DNA of 9,597 nucleotides, taken from positions 1 through 9,597 of the forward strand of contig JAUVHP010000040.1 in NCBI GenBank assembly GCA_030593225.1, given 5' to 3'. Each line of letters begins with the position of its first letter. Position 1 is the first letter of the stretch. Source of the DNA: an archaeon. Its GTDB lineage: Archaea > Nanobdellota > Nanobdellia > Pacearchaeales > GW2011-AR1. The translations under genes and the position numbers were made by a program. The notes under the pieces are model-generated. The model saw nothing but the letters and a program-made list of their open reading frames with translations, was not told the origin of the DNA and searched no databases. Positions 1-5,356 of the stretch are shown here, one piece after another.

Positions 1-1373
1 TTTTCAGAATGCAATGTCCCAGACATCAATACAATAACTTTATTTTTATCAACCATTTCCTTAAATTTCTTAGCTAAATTTGTAGTAACCAAACTCAAAA
101 TAATCTGCTCGTCTTTTTTACTTACAGTCAAATAAGTTTCATCCAAAAAATCCTCAAACATTCTCGCACTCTCTTGCAAATCAAATAAATAATTTTCATC
201 ATCAACTCCTTCTAAAAAATTTGGAGAATTCAAAATCGTTTTAAATAAATCATAAATTCCTGTTTCTTTCAAAGGAATAATATCTCCAGACATACATGCA
301 TCTCCAATTCGCGGATTTCTTTTAATCTGTTTTACAATTAAAGCAATTTCTTCAATAACTTTTGAATCAGCTTCACTTTCTCCAATAGCATAAATCAAAG
401 CATTTTGCAATCTATCCAAATTAATATTTCTTTGATTAGAAAAACTATCTAAGAACTCATCGCACTCGTCAATAATTTCAACTTCTGTAGAAGGTTTTCT
501 ATTAAGCAAAGATTCAAGTTTATATTTCATAGAATTAAAAACAATAACATCAGAATCAATAAAAGAATTAAATTGCTCATAAAAAGCACAGCCTGGTCTT
601 CTTTTATATAAAATAAAATTTGTATTTTTTAATCCAAGATATTTTTTTTGTTTAGCACTAGCAAAACTTTTTCCACCAAGTTCATATTTATCCGGAATAA
701 CAGGACACCAATAAGGACAAACCCCTGCGACTGAAACTCTTTTCACATCTTTAATCTCAGAAAAATCTTTTGAATTTACATCCTTATTTTCTTGCAAATA
801 TTTTCTAATTCTCTGCCAATTTTTTTCTTTAATTTCTATTTTGCATGGAATATGAATATTGTCTGCAGAAACATCTTTGCCAATTGTATTCATTATCTCT
901 TCTCTTTTTACTGCAAAAATATCATGCAATTTTGAATTAACTTCTTTTATAACTTGAGGAATCGCATTTTTATTATCCTCTAAAAATTTACACTTGTGAT
1001 TTCTTCTTCCAGTTATTACACTTATTTTTAGTTTTTCTTTTTCACTAGCCAATTTTGAAAGCTCAGGAAAAGCAGAGGTATCAATATCCTGTAAAATTGA
1101 ATCCTTCAACAAATATTTATTTCCTTCATAATCTCGTTTATATTGTGTTTGAAGATTTTTGCCAGGAACTACAATTGAAGTCTTACCTAATTTTCTTGCA
1201 ATGTTTAATGCAATTACAGATTTTCCTGTTCCGCAAATTCCATGAATAAAAATAACTTTATGTTCCTTTTTAATTAAATCCAAAACTTCATTTACAATAT
1301 CTTTTTGGGATTTTCCATTAGAGAAAACTTTTGGTTCAAGAAATTTATTACCTTCATATAAAGACCAGGACAT
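1..1373 (-). CDS. DinG/XPD-family iron-sulfur superfamily 2 helicase, C-terminus outside window
   Basis: This is a probable ATP-dependent 5'-3' DNA helicase of the XPD/Rad3/DinG group; 457 codons are visible and the frame stays open to the window edge. Walker A is GICGTGKS at residues 45-52. The Walker B/DEAH position reads DECD (302-305, within IIDECDEF) instead of DEAH. A GRRNHKC stretch (122-128) resembles the KGRxNYxC motif that begins the iron-sulfur domain in this family. C128, C219, C223 and C262 form a plausible cluster-binding set, with C177 as an extra candidate. SGTLHS (451-456) matches the helicase-domain-2 motif region. The ATG at 1373 is about 25 bases from a TATA box, so the transcript is probably leaderless. 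Family assignment is firm; repair versus other role cannot be decided. The DECD box and long cluster domain suggest an archaeal side branch rather than classical XPD. Confidence 0.88.
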   Translation of the reverse strand, partial: MSWSLYEGNKFLEPKVFSNGKSQKDIVNEVLDLIKKEHKVIFIHGICGTGKSVIALNIARKLGKTSIVVPGKNLQTQYKRDYEGNKYLLKDSILQDIDTSAFPELSKLASEKEKLKISVITGRRNHKCKFLEDNKNAIPQVIKEVNSKLHDIFAVKREEIMNTIGKDVSADNIHIPCKIEIKEKNWQRIRKYLQENKDVNSKDFSEIKDVKRVSVAGVCPYWCPVIPDKYELGGKSFASAKQKKYLGLKNTNFILYKRRPGCAFYEQFNSFIDSDVIVFNSMKYKLESLLNRKPSTEVEIIDECDEFLDSFSNQRNINLDRLQNALIYAIGESEADSKVIEEIALIVKQIKRNPRIGDACMSGDIIPLKETGIYDLFKTILNSPNFLEGVDDENYLFDLQESARMFEDFLDETYLTVSKKDEQIILSLVTTNLAKKFKEMVDKNKVIVLMSGTLHSE

Positions 1374-1375
1374 AA

Positions 1376-1419
1376 GTTACTTTTGAAAACAGGCTATATA
1401 AATATTTTTCAAAAGTAAC
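1376..1419. promoter_or_regulatory. TATA box inside a perfect 14-bp inverted repeat (helicase promoter/operator)
   Basis: The arms 1376-1389 (GTTACTTTTGAAAA) and 1406-1419 are exact reverse complements. They are separated by a 16-base spacer that contains TATATAAA at 1395-1402. Read on the minus strand, the box centre is about 25 bases before the helicase ATG at 1373. Read on the plus strand, it is about 26 bases before an ATG at 1425. The layout suits a dimeric repressor that occludes the TATA box, or a bidirectional promoter. The symmetry and spacings are seen; regulation is inferred. Confidence 0.6.
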
Positions 1420-1424
1420 CCCCA

Positions 1425-1484
1425 ATGGACGAGCATTACTTTGCAGAAGCGAGTGTGAAAATTTATATTTTAATGAATTTTTGA
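1425..1484 (+). CDS. Possible 19-residue leaderless mini-ORF
   Basis: The ORF encodes MDEHYFAEASVKIYILMNF and ends in TGA. Its ATG lies about 26 bases from the shared TATA box centre, the spacing expected for a leaderless archaeal start. The HYFxE start faintly recalls the N-terminus of small archaeal rRNA methyltransferases, so it could be a remnant of such a gene. It is equally likely to be chance in AT-rich DNA. The bases around it (about 1414-1460) are less AT-rich than their surroundings. Confidence 0.2.
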   Translation: MDEHYFAEASVKIYILMNF

Positions 1485-1494
1485 CAAGTTAATA

Positions 1495-1514
1495 AAAATT
1501 TTGGTTCAAATTAT
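1495..1514 (+). repeat. 20-bp direct repeat, copy 1
   Basis: AAAATTTTGGTTCAAATTAT is identical to 2470-2489 in the same orientation. A related partial copy (14 bases, ATAAAAATTTTGGT) is at 1908-1921. Copies 1 and 2 bracket the orphan gene and the first toxin-antitoxin pair. Confidence 0.6.
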
Positions 1515-1519
1515 ATAAA
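1512..1519 (+). promoter_or_regulatory. TATA box for the 1551 gene
   Basis: TATATAAA lies about 35 bases before the ATG at 1551, predicting a transcript start near 1541 and a short leader of about 10 bases. No Shine-Dalgarno sequence is visible. It sits directly after a 20-base repeat (1495-1514). Confidence 0.45.
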
Positions 1520-1550
1520 TTCTTAAAAACATTTAAAACTTATAATTTTT

Positions 1551-1886
1551 ATGAGTAAAGAAATTCTTGAATATGTTGATTGGAAAACTGGTAAAGAAAA
1601 AAATTACGAATTAAATTCTTATAATAATATTGTTGAACAAATAATTGGTATTGTTTGTCCTGTTGATTTGACTCCTTTAATTTTTGCATATGATCACTTA
1701 GATAAATGGGTGGAATGTGTGAATTGCGGGCAGGAACATCTAAATTCAAATCAAGAAGAGATATATAAATATGCAAAAGATATTCTTATGTTGGAGTGTA
1801 AGGATTGGAAAGAAATAGAACAAAAGAGAAATGATTTAATCGCAAGAATCAAACAAGCCGAGAAAATGAGAGTTTCTTCTGGATAA
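1551..1886 (+). CDS. Unrecognised 111-residue protein with zinc-ribbon-like centre
   Basis: I do not recognise a family. The centre reads C36-P-V-D39, then about 16 residues later C56-V-N-C59-G, with H63 close by. This looks like a zinc ribbon whose fourth cysteine has become aspartate; D39 or H63 could complete the site. The N-terminus holds a W and several acidic residues (VDWKTGKEKNYE). Residues 66-106 are charged and probably form a helical hairpin or short coiled coil. There is no signal peptide or membrane segment. It stands alone, converging tail to tail with the toxin gene that ends at 1923, and is bounded by related AAAATTTTGGT elements. A small nucleic-acid-binding or adaptor role is possible but unproven. 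Confidence 0.7.
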   Translation: MSKEILEYVDWKTGKEKNYELNSYNNIVEQIIGIVCPVDLTPLIFAYDHLDKWVECVNCGQEHLNSNQEEIYKYAKDILMLECKDWKEIEQKRNDLIARIKQAEKMRVSSG

Positions 1887-1922
1887 TAAATTCTTCTAAA
1901 TAATCTTATAAAAATTTTGGTA

Positions 1923-2174
1923 CTACTTATAAATATTCTTTCGATGCCCAATATCTAAAATAAAAATTAAAAGTTTATCCTCAACAATTTTATAGATTAC
2001 TCTATATTTACCAATTCTTAATTTCCATAAACCAGAAAGATTGCCAATCAAGGGTTTTCCTAATTTTGGATTTTTCTCTAATTCTCTTAGCTTTTTTATT
2101 ATGTTTTTTGCATTAAAATCATCTAATTTATCAAGAAATTTTTTTGGAAGTTTTTCCAAAATGATTTTGTACAT
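1923..2174 (-). CDS. RelE/ParE-superfamily toxin, intact
   Basis: This 83-residue basic protein has the RelE/ParE layout. N-terminal helices (residues 9-34) are followed by a beta-rich core with WKLRIGKYRVIYKI (50-63), and the chain ends with the family signature GHRKNIY (76-82). R53, R58 and the terminal H77/R78 are the likely functional positions. RelE-type members cut mRNA in the ribosomal A site, whereas ParE members poison gyrase; with archaeal genes of this type mRNA interference is more likely, but the sequence alone does not decide. The start codon is one base after the antitoxin stop (TAG-A-ATG), so the two are translationally coupled. It shares its C-terminal GHRKNIY with the broken toxin at 6025-6279. 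Confidence 0.88.
   Translation of the reverse strand: MYKIILEKLPKKFLDKLDDFNAKNIIKKLRELEKNPKLGKPLIGNLSGLWKLRIGKYRVIYKIVEDKLLIFILDIGHRKNIYK
1928..1934 (+). promoter_or_regulatory. Possible antisense promoter into the toxin gene
   Basis: ATAAAAATTTTGGT (1908-1921) followed six bases later by TATAAAT copies the arrangement upstream of the 1551 gene. Transcription would start near 1956 and run antisense to the toxin. It is weak evidence in AT-rich DNA. Confidence 0.18.
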
Positions 2175-2175
2175 T

Positions 2176-2442
2176 CTAAAAGCCTCTTTCTTTTTCTATA
2201 TCATCCAAAGAAACCCAATTAGAAGAATCATTAATTTTTTCTAGCGAATCTGCAATATTTCTCATTGCTTCAGGGTCTGAAAGAACTTCAAGAGTTTCAA
2301 TTAAACTTTCTTTCTCTGTGCCCCCCAAAGAACAATTGGCGATTAATCTGCAAATTAAATCATTATAAGTTTCTCTGTGGTGAATTTTCAATGAATCTAA
2401 TTTTGTTTTAATATCACTATCTAATTGAATAGTTGTTATCAT
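2176..2442 (-). CDS. Antitoxin of the RelE-type pair
   Basis: This 88-residue protein has an N-terminal strand and helix pattern, MITTIQLDSDIKTKLDSLK, typical of ribbon-helix-helix or archaeal VapB/RelB-like antitoxins. The rest is acidic and probably wraps the toxin (residues 45-88, rich in E, D and S). It is the first gene of a two-gene operon, one base ahead of the toxin. Antitoxins of this type usually repress their own promoter as a complex with the toxin. A TATA box and a near-palindrome lie directly upstream. It resembles the antitoxin at 6276-6503 in its first seven residues (MxTTIQxxS). Confidence 0.82.
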   Translation of the reverse strand: MITTIQLDSDIKTKLDSLKIHHRETYNDLICRLIANCSLGGTEKESLIETLEVLSDPEAMRNIADSLEKINDSSNWVSLDDIEKERGF

Positions 2443-2448
2443 AGAATA

Positions 2449-2472
2449 CTATAGGACTCTATGGTTTATAAA
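2449..2472 (-). promoter_or_regulatory. Antitoxin promoter with candidate operator
   Basis: TTTATAAA (2465-2472) is centred about 26 bases before the ATG at 2442, predicting a leaderless transcript. An AACCAAAA stretch directly upstream is a fair BRE. Between the box and the start lies CTATAG-GACT-CTATGG (2449-2464), a short imperfect repeat in the position where an antitoxin would bind to repress. The promoter is well supported by spacing; the operator is inferred. Confidence 0.5.
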
Positions 2473-2489
2473 ATTTTGGTTCAAATTAT
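2470..2489 (+). repeat. 20-bp direct repeat, copy 2
   Basis: This is an exact match to 1495-1514. On the minus strand it overlaps the start of the antitoxin promoter (AACCAAAATTTTATA, a BRE-plus-TATA-like string) and the last codon of the 47-residue membrane peptide. Confidence 0.6.
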
Positions 2490-2624
2490 TTTACTAATCC
2501 ACAAAACCCCAGAAATCATTCCAACAAATCCTAAAGGCAGCCATAAATCTGAATTAATAGGTAAAAAAAGAATTGATAAAAAAAATAATAATGCTGAATA
2601 TTTGTAAAATTTTGCAAAGTTCAT
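2481..2624 (-). CDS. 47-residue small membrane protein
   Basis: ATG at 2624 opens a 47-codon frame ending in TGA. It has two hydrophobic stretches: residues 9-22 (YSALLFFLSILFLP) and 29-47 (LPLGFVGMISGVLWISKII), joined by a polar turn, NSDLW. The predicted form is a helical hairpin in the membrane. It lies between the L12 gene and the antitoxin, on the same strand. There is no clear Shine-Dalgarno sequence. A T-rich stretch at 2654-2659 lies about 33 bases upstream and could serve as L12 terminator or weak promoter. No family is recognised. The clean hydrophobic pattern makes chance less likely. Confidence 0.5.
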   Translation of the reverse strand: MNFAKFYKYSALLFFLSILFLPINSDLWLPLGFVGMISGVLWISKII

Positions 2625-2653
2625 TTTGTAATATATTAGTTAGCGTTCAAACT

Positions 2654-2659
2654 AAAAAA
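2654..2659 (-). terminator. T-rich terminator after the L12 gene
   Basis: Six consecutive T residues on the minus strand lie about 45 bases past the L12 stop, preceded by a more GC-rich stretch (GGCAGCCC). Oligo-T runs are the usual archaeal termination signal. There is no strong hairpin. Confidence 0.4.
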
Positions 2660-2700
2660 GTCTTGGGCTGCCTGATATTTGAATTTAAATAAAATTAAAT

Positions 2701-2988
2701 TTATCCAAATAGAGCAGACAGTCCTTCTGCGGCAGCTTCTTTCTTTTCTTCCTTAGGTTTTTCTTCTTTCTTTTCTTCCTTAGGTGCAGAACTCGTAGGA
2801 GCACTTGAAACCAAACTAGCATTAGCTAATTCATTCTCAATATCCACGTCCTTCAAACTAGCAATCAAAGATTTGATTTTCGAATCATCAACTTCAGAGC
2901 CAGTAGCTGCAACAACACTTTTTACGTTTTCTTCACTAACTTCTTTTCCAAGTTTGTGTAGCAATAATGCCGCATATATGTATTCCAT
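2701..2988 (-). CDS. rpl12: Ribosomal stalk protein L12 (P1-type)
   Basis: This 95-residue acidic protein is the archaeal P1/L12, which forms dimers on L10 and recruits translation GTPases to the large subunit. Residues 1-60 form the helical dimerisation domain starting MEYIYAALLLHKLGKEVSEENV. Residues 64-86 are the flexible A/S/P then K/E-rich hinge. The chain ends E-G-L-S-A-L-F-G, the conserved factor-binding tail. The start has a strong GGAGG (3002-2998) nine bases upstream. It is the last gene of the operon; a 15-codon mini-ORF bridges the gap from L10. Confidence 0.97.
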   Translation of the reverse strand: MEYIYAALLLHKLGKEVSEENVKSVVAATGSEVDDSKIKSLIASLKDVDIENELANASLVSSAPTSSAPKEEKKEEKPKEEKKEAAAEGLSALFG

Positions 2989-3035
2989 TATTTATTTCCT
3001 CCCACATTAGAGTGAGTTTGAATATTAGTTTTCAT
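2988..3035 (-). CDS. 15-codon mini-ORF bridging L10 and L12
   Basis: The ATG overlaps the L10 stop (TAATG, 3037-3033) and the TAA overlaps the L12 start (TAATG). It would encode MKTNIQTHSNVGGNK. The L12 Shine-Dalgarno lies inside it. A reinitiating ribosome could travel from L10 to L12 without a gap. No protein role is implied; chance is possible. Confidence 0.25.
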   Translation of the reverse strand: MKTNIQTHSNVGGNK

Positions 3036-3919
3036 TATCCGAATAAAGCCCCAAGTCCTGCTGCCGCATCTACTTTTGGCTCCTCCTTTTTAGTTTCTTC
3101 TTTTGGAGTTTCCTCAACTTTCTCTTCAACAACTTCTTCTGCCTCTCCACTAATAACACGAATTAATCTTTTTTCTTGCGAACCTGCTTTTTGCACCATT
3201 AACTTCGCAGTATCAACACACACATAACCAATTTCCATAGCAAAAGGCAATGCCTTACCATAAGCTGTTTTCAGTTCTTCAATAATTTCTTCTTTATCTA
3301 TTTTAATTTCTAAATATAATATTCCAGTCTTTGTATCAAAACCAGCCAAAGGAATAAACCCAATTGAAAATGGTTTAATATCTAATTTAGCCATAATATC
3401 TGATGTTCCTTGAGAAATTTTACTACCTTCTTTTGCAATAATTTTTGCTTCTTTAATATTAATTTTTCCACCTTCAATTTGAATTTGAATTCCCAAAGCA
3501 CCAAGTTCACTAATTGCTGGACCAGGAACTAAATCAGTTGGACCTGCCTCAACCCCAACATCAAAAGGAGCTTCTTGCCCTGCCTTTGCTTTTGCAGGTG
3601 TTTTACTTTTTAATAATTCTCCAGCTAAATCAAAACTATCTAAGTCAGAAAACAAAACAGCAACACTATCATTAATTTGCTCTTTAATTTTTTCAGCTTC
3701 TTTATTGCCTGATTCATCAATTGCCCTAAATATTAAATTTTTCTTCGGAACTTTAACAATTGCCTTTCCTCTAAGTTTTTTACTAATTTCTTGAAACTGC
3801 GAAGCTGGGAGATTTTTAATTGAGGCAATCAAAATTGTATTTTTATTTTTAATTAATTCAGACAATTCTTTTACAGCATTAATTTTTCTTTCTGGAATTT
3901 GCTCAACTACTTGTTTCAT
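3035..3919 (-). CDS. rpl10: Ribosomal protein L10 (P0), stalk base
   Basis: This 294-residue archaeal P0 anchors L12 dimers and binds 23S rRNA with L11. The N-terminal rRNA-binding domain (about 1-105) begins with the familiar ERKINAVKELSELIKNKNTILIA pattern in which a helix precedes the first strand. A middle insertion domain (about 110-200) contains GPTDLVPGPAISELGALGIQI, a strongly conserved P0 segment. The C-terminal helices binding P1 are followed by a charged hinge and the tail A-A-A-G-L-G-A-L-F-G. It is somewhat shorter than the roughly 330-340 residues common in other archaea. GAGGT seven bases before the ATG sets the start. It lies downstream of L1 in the classic operon order. Confidence 0.96.
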   Translation of the reverse strand: MKQVVEQIPERKINAVKELSELIKNKNTILIASIKNLPASQFQEISKKLRGKAIVKVPKKNLIFRAIDESGNKEAEKIKEQINDSVAVLFSDLDSFDLAGELLKSKTPAKAKAGQEAPFDVGVEAGPTDLVPGPAISELGALGIQIQIEGGKINIKEAKIIAKEGSKISQGTSDIMAKLDIKPFSIGFIPLAGFDTKTGILYLEIKIDKEEIIEELKTAYGKALPFAMEIGYVCVDTAKLMVQKAGSQEKRLIRVISGEAEEVVEEKVEETPKEETKKEEPKVDAAAGLGALFG

Positions 3920-3972
3920 TTGATAACCTCTGCGTTAGCGAATGCATGGAAAATTTTTAATTTTGCTTTCAT
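3916..3972 (-). CDS. 18-codon mini-ORF bridging L1 and L10
   Basis: The ATG follows the L1 stop by one base (TAA-A-ATG) and the TGA overlaps the L10 start (ATGA). It would encode MKAKLKIFHAFANAEVIK. The L10 Shine-Dalgarno GAGGT is inside it. Like the L10-L12 gap, it offers an unbroken path for coupled translation. It may be coincidence. Confidence 0.25.
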   Translation of the reverse strand: MKAKLKIFHAFANAEVIK

Positions 3973-3973
3973 T

Positions 3974-4606
3974 TTACCTTACCAATATTTTCTCCGGTTT
4001 AGTCATAGTGAATTTCAATTCAACATTTTTAATATTCTCTTTTTCTCGAGGAAGTTCTTTTAGAATTCTGTTATAAACAATCAAAACATTTTCAATTAAT
4101 TCTTCATCTTTCATACTTTGTTTTCCAATTGGAAGTTTAATACTCGCCTCTTTTGTTCTAATTTTTATACTATTGTTAATCTTGCCTTTAAGCTCTTCAA
4201 TGATTTTGTCGTCAGCATTCATAATAATTCCCATTTGTGGCGACGGCATTTTTCCTGCAGGACCCAAAGCCCTACCAAATGTTGTCGCAACTTTTGGCAT
4301 TAAACTCGCTTGAGCAATAAAAAAATCATATTTCTTAACTAACTTTTTCAATTCTTTTTTATCTTTATATTTCTTAAATTGCTCTGCAGTAATTGTATCA
4401 ATATCTTTGCGTTTAACTTCTAAAAAAGCACAAATCTTTTTTTCCTTAATTTTATACGGCACAGACACAAAAATATTCACAGTATTTTTTTTAACATTAA
4501 ATTTTTGCAGATTAATAATTAAGTCCAATGTTTGGTCAAATTTTCTTTCCTTAGCTTTCCGGAGTTCTGTTAGAGCATTTTTTAATTGTTCTTCAAATTC
4601 CGCCAT
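3974..4606 (-). CDS. rpl1: Ribosomal protein L1
   Basis: This 210-residue protein forms the mobile L1 stalk near the E site and, in other archaea, represses its own operon by binding mRNA. Domain I comes from the two ends and domain II from about residues 67-155. Typical segments are the N-terminal helix EEQLKNALTELRKA, KFDQTLDLIINLQ, and the signature stretch FGRALGPAGKMPSPQMG (about 111-127). The length matches archaeal L1. GGAGG (4620-4616) nine bases before the ATG gives a strong start. The leader is unusual: it contains a second copy of the L1 N-terminal coding start in an upstream ORF that stops one base before this ATG, and a hairpin that can pair with the GGAGG. Confidence 0.96.
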   Translation of the reverse strand: MAEFEEQLKNALTELRKAKERKFDQTLDLIINLQKFNVKKNTVNIFVSVPYKIKEKKICAFLEVKRKDIDTITAEQFKKYKDKKELKKLVKKYDFFIAQASLMPKVATTFGRALGPAGKMPSPQMGIIMNADDKIIEELKGKINNSIKIRTKEASIKLPIGKQSMKDEELIENVLIVYNRILKELPREKENIKNVELKFTMTKPEKILVR

Positions 4607-4607
4607 T

Positions 4608-4709
4608 TTAATTTTCCTCCGGATGGCTCGTGAAGGAAAACTTTAGTTTTCCTACTCTACTTTTTCGCAATTCAACTAATGCGTTTTTTAATTGTTCTTG
4701 TATTTCCAT
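4608..4709 (-). CDS. 33-codon upstream ORF repeating the L1 N-terminus
   Basis: It starts MEIQEQLKNALVELRK, against MAEFEEQLKNALTELRK in L1. Over the twelve codons from EQ to RK one residue differs (V for T), yet five codons differ synonymously (AAC/AAT, GCA/GCT, TTA/CTA, TTG/CTC, CGA/CGG). After that the peptide departs from L1 (SRVGKLKFSFTSHPEEN) and stops with TAA one base before the L1 ATG. It could be the remnant of an older rpl1 start left by recombination, or a functional leader peptide coupled to L1. An in-frame ATG at 4754 could extend it by 15 codons. That the frame and residues are kept argues against simple decay; translation is not proven. Confidence 0.5.
   Translation of the reverse strand: MEIQEQLKNALVELRKSRVGKLKFSFTSHPEEN
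4612..4652 (-). promoter_or_regulatory. Two mutually exclusive hairpins controlling the L1 ribosome binding site
   Basis: Hairpin 1 pairs GGAAAAC (4652-4646) with GUUUUCC (4641-4635) around a UAAA loop: seven perfect pairs. Hairpin 2 pairs UUUUCCUUC (4640-4632) with GGAGGAAAA (4620-4612): nine pairs including one G-U, with an 11-base loop, and it buries the L1 Shine-Dalgarno. Both need the same UUUUCC, so only one can form. Both lie inside the upstream ORF, so its translation would disrupt them. The pairing is read from the sequence; the switch is inferred. Confidence 0.5.
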
Positions 4710-4727
4710 ATTCAAATTAAATCTCCC

Positions 4728-4733
4728 ATATAA
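4728..4733 (-). promoter_or_regulatory. Weak TATA candidate for the L1 operon
   Basis: TTATAT lies about 21 bases before the upstream-ORF ATG at 4709, slightly too close for a start at that ATG. An alternative box (AAAATATG, around 4751-4758) would give a leader that includes it. The true start site decides whether the upstream ORF is translated. Confidence 0.25.
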
Positions 4734-4814
4734 CGCGCCACAAACATAGAACATATTTTGTGCCGATATGGTTCAAACGACTTAGAAATTTAAGAATTTT
4801 TCAGTTTATAAATT

Positions 4815-5336
4815 TTATTGATTAGAAATTCTTCTCTTATATTGATTTTCAAGAATTTTTAATTTAGTTTTATCATATTTAGCAATAGAATTATCTAAAG
4901 ACTTCTTTGAGTCAAAAAATGTTTTCTCTTCTAGTTCTTCAGCAATTAACTCTATTTTTTCTTTGTCTGTTTTTGGATATTTTTCACGATAAAGTCCCTT
5001 AATTGTATATAATGGACCTAGTCCACTTCGATTTTTAACATAAGCAGAATTTCCCATTACATGAATTTCTTCTATCCTCATATGAGGTTTTAAATGTGCA
5101 TGTGTAATTGATGCTCTTGGTCCAATTTCTTCTCTACTTATTTCTCCTTCAAAGGTATGAAGACCATATTTTATTCCTCTCACCAGTTTACCTGAATCTA
5201 ATGCATTAAAAATTCCTATATACTTTCCAATATTATCCATTCTTTCATAATCAAATTTTTTATGGATTTCTCCTCTTGAATCTAATTGAAGAAGAATATT
5301 AAATACAGGATAATTTCTTTTTCCAAATATTCCCAT
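4815..5336 (-). CDS. Unrecognised 173-residue soluble protein
   Basis: I do not recognise a family. It has no membrane segment or signal peptide. Residues 1-50 look mixed alpha/beta (NYPVFNILLQLDSRGEI). Residues 55-115 are beta-rich with GLHTFEGEI, a histidine-containing ITHAHLKPHMRIEEIHVMG and YVKNRSGLGPLYTIKG. Residues 116-173 are strongly charged and helical, a likely coiled or rRNA-binding tail rich in K and E. The four histidines at 79-95 might bind metal, but their spacing matches no motif I know. The start at 5336 is about 25 bases from a TATA box, so it is leaderless. It precedes the L1 operon where L11 often sits, but it is not L11-like and the 100-base gap with its own promoter signals argues against cotranscription. 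Confidence 0.75.
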   Translation of the reverse strand: MGIFGKRNYPVFNILLQLDSRGEIHKKFDYERMDNIGKYIGIFNALDSGKLVRGIKYGLHTFEGEISREEIGPRASITHAHLKPHMRIEEIHVMGNSAYVKNRSGLGPLYTIKGLYREKYPKTDKEKIELIAEELEEKTFFDSKKSLDNSIAKYDKTKLKILENQYKRRISNQ

Positions 5337-5356
5337 ATTTATTTAATGTAAAATCT

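Noticed and set aside
1503..1512. GGTTCAAATT resembles a tRNA T-loop
   Set aside because: There is no acceptor stem, D-arm or anticodon arm around it, and the same string recurs at 2478 in a promoter context.
1549..1951. Two minus-strand frames opposite the 111-residue gene
   Set aside because: They have no promoter or ribosome binding site and look like antisense shadows; the plus frame has TATA spacing and a CxxC-type motif.
2967..3227. Open frame on the plus strand across the L10 and L12 genes
   Set aside because: It is a mirror of the acidic, alanine-rich tails of the stalk proteins; the minus-strand proteins are certain.
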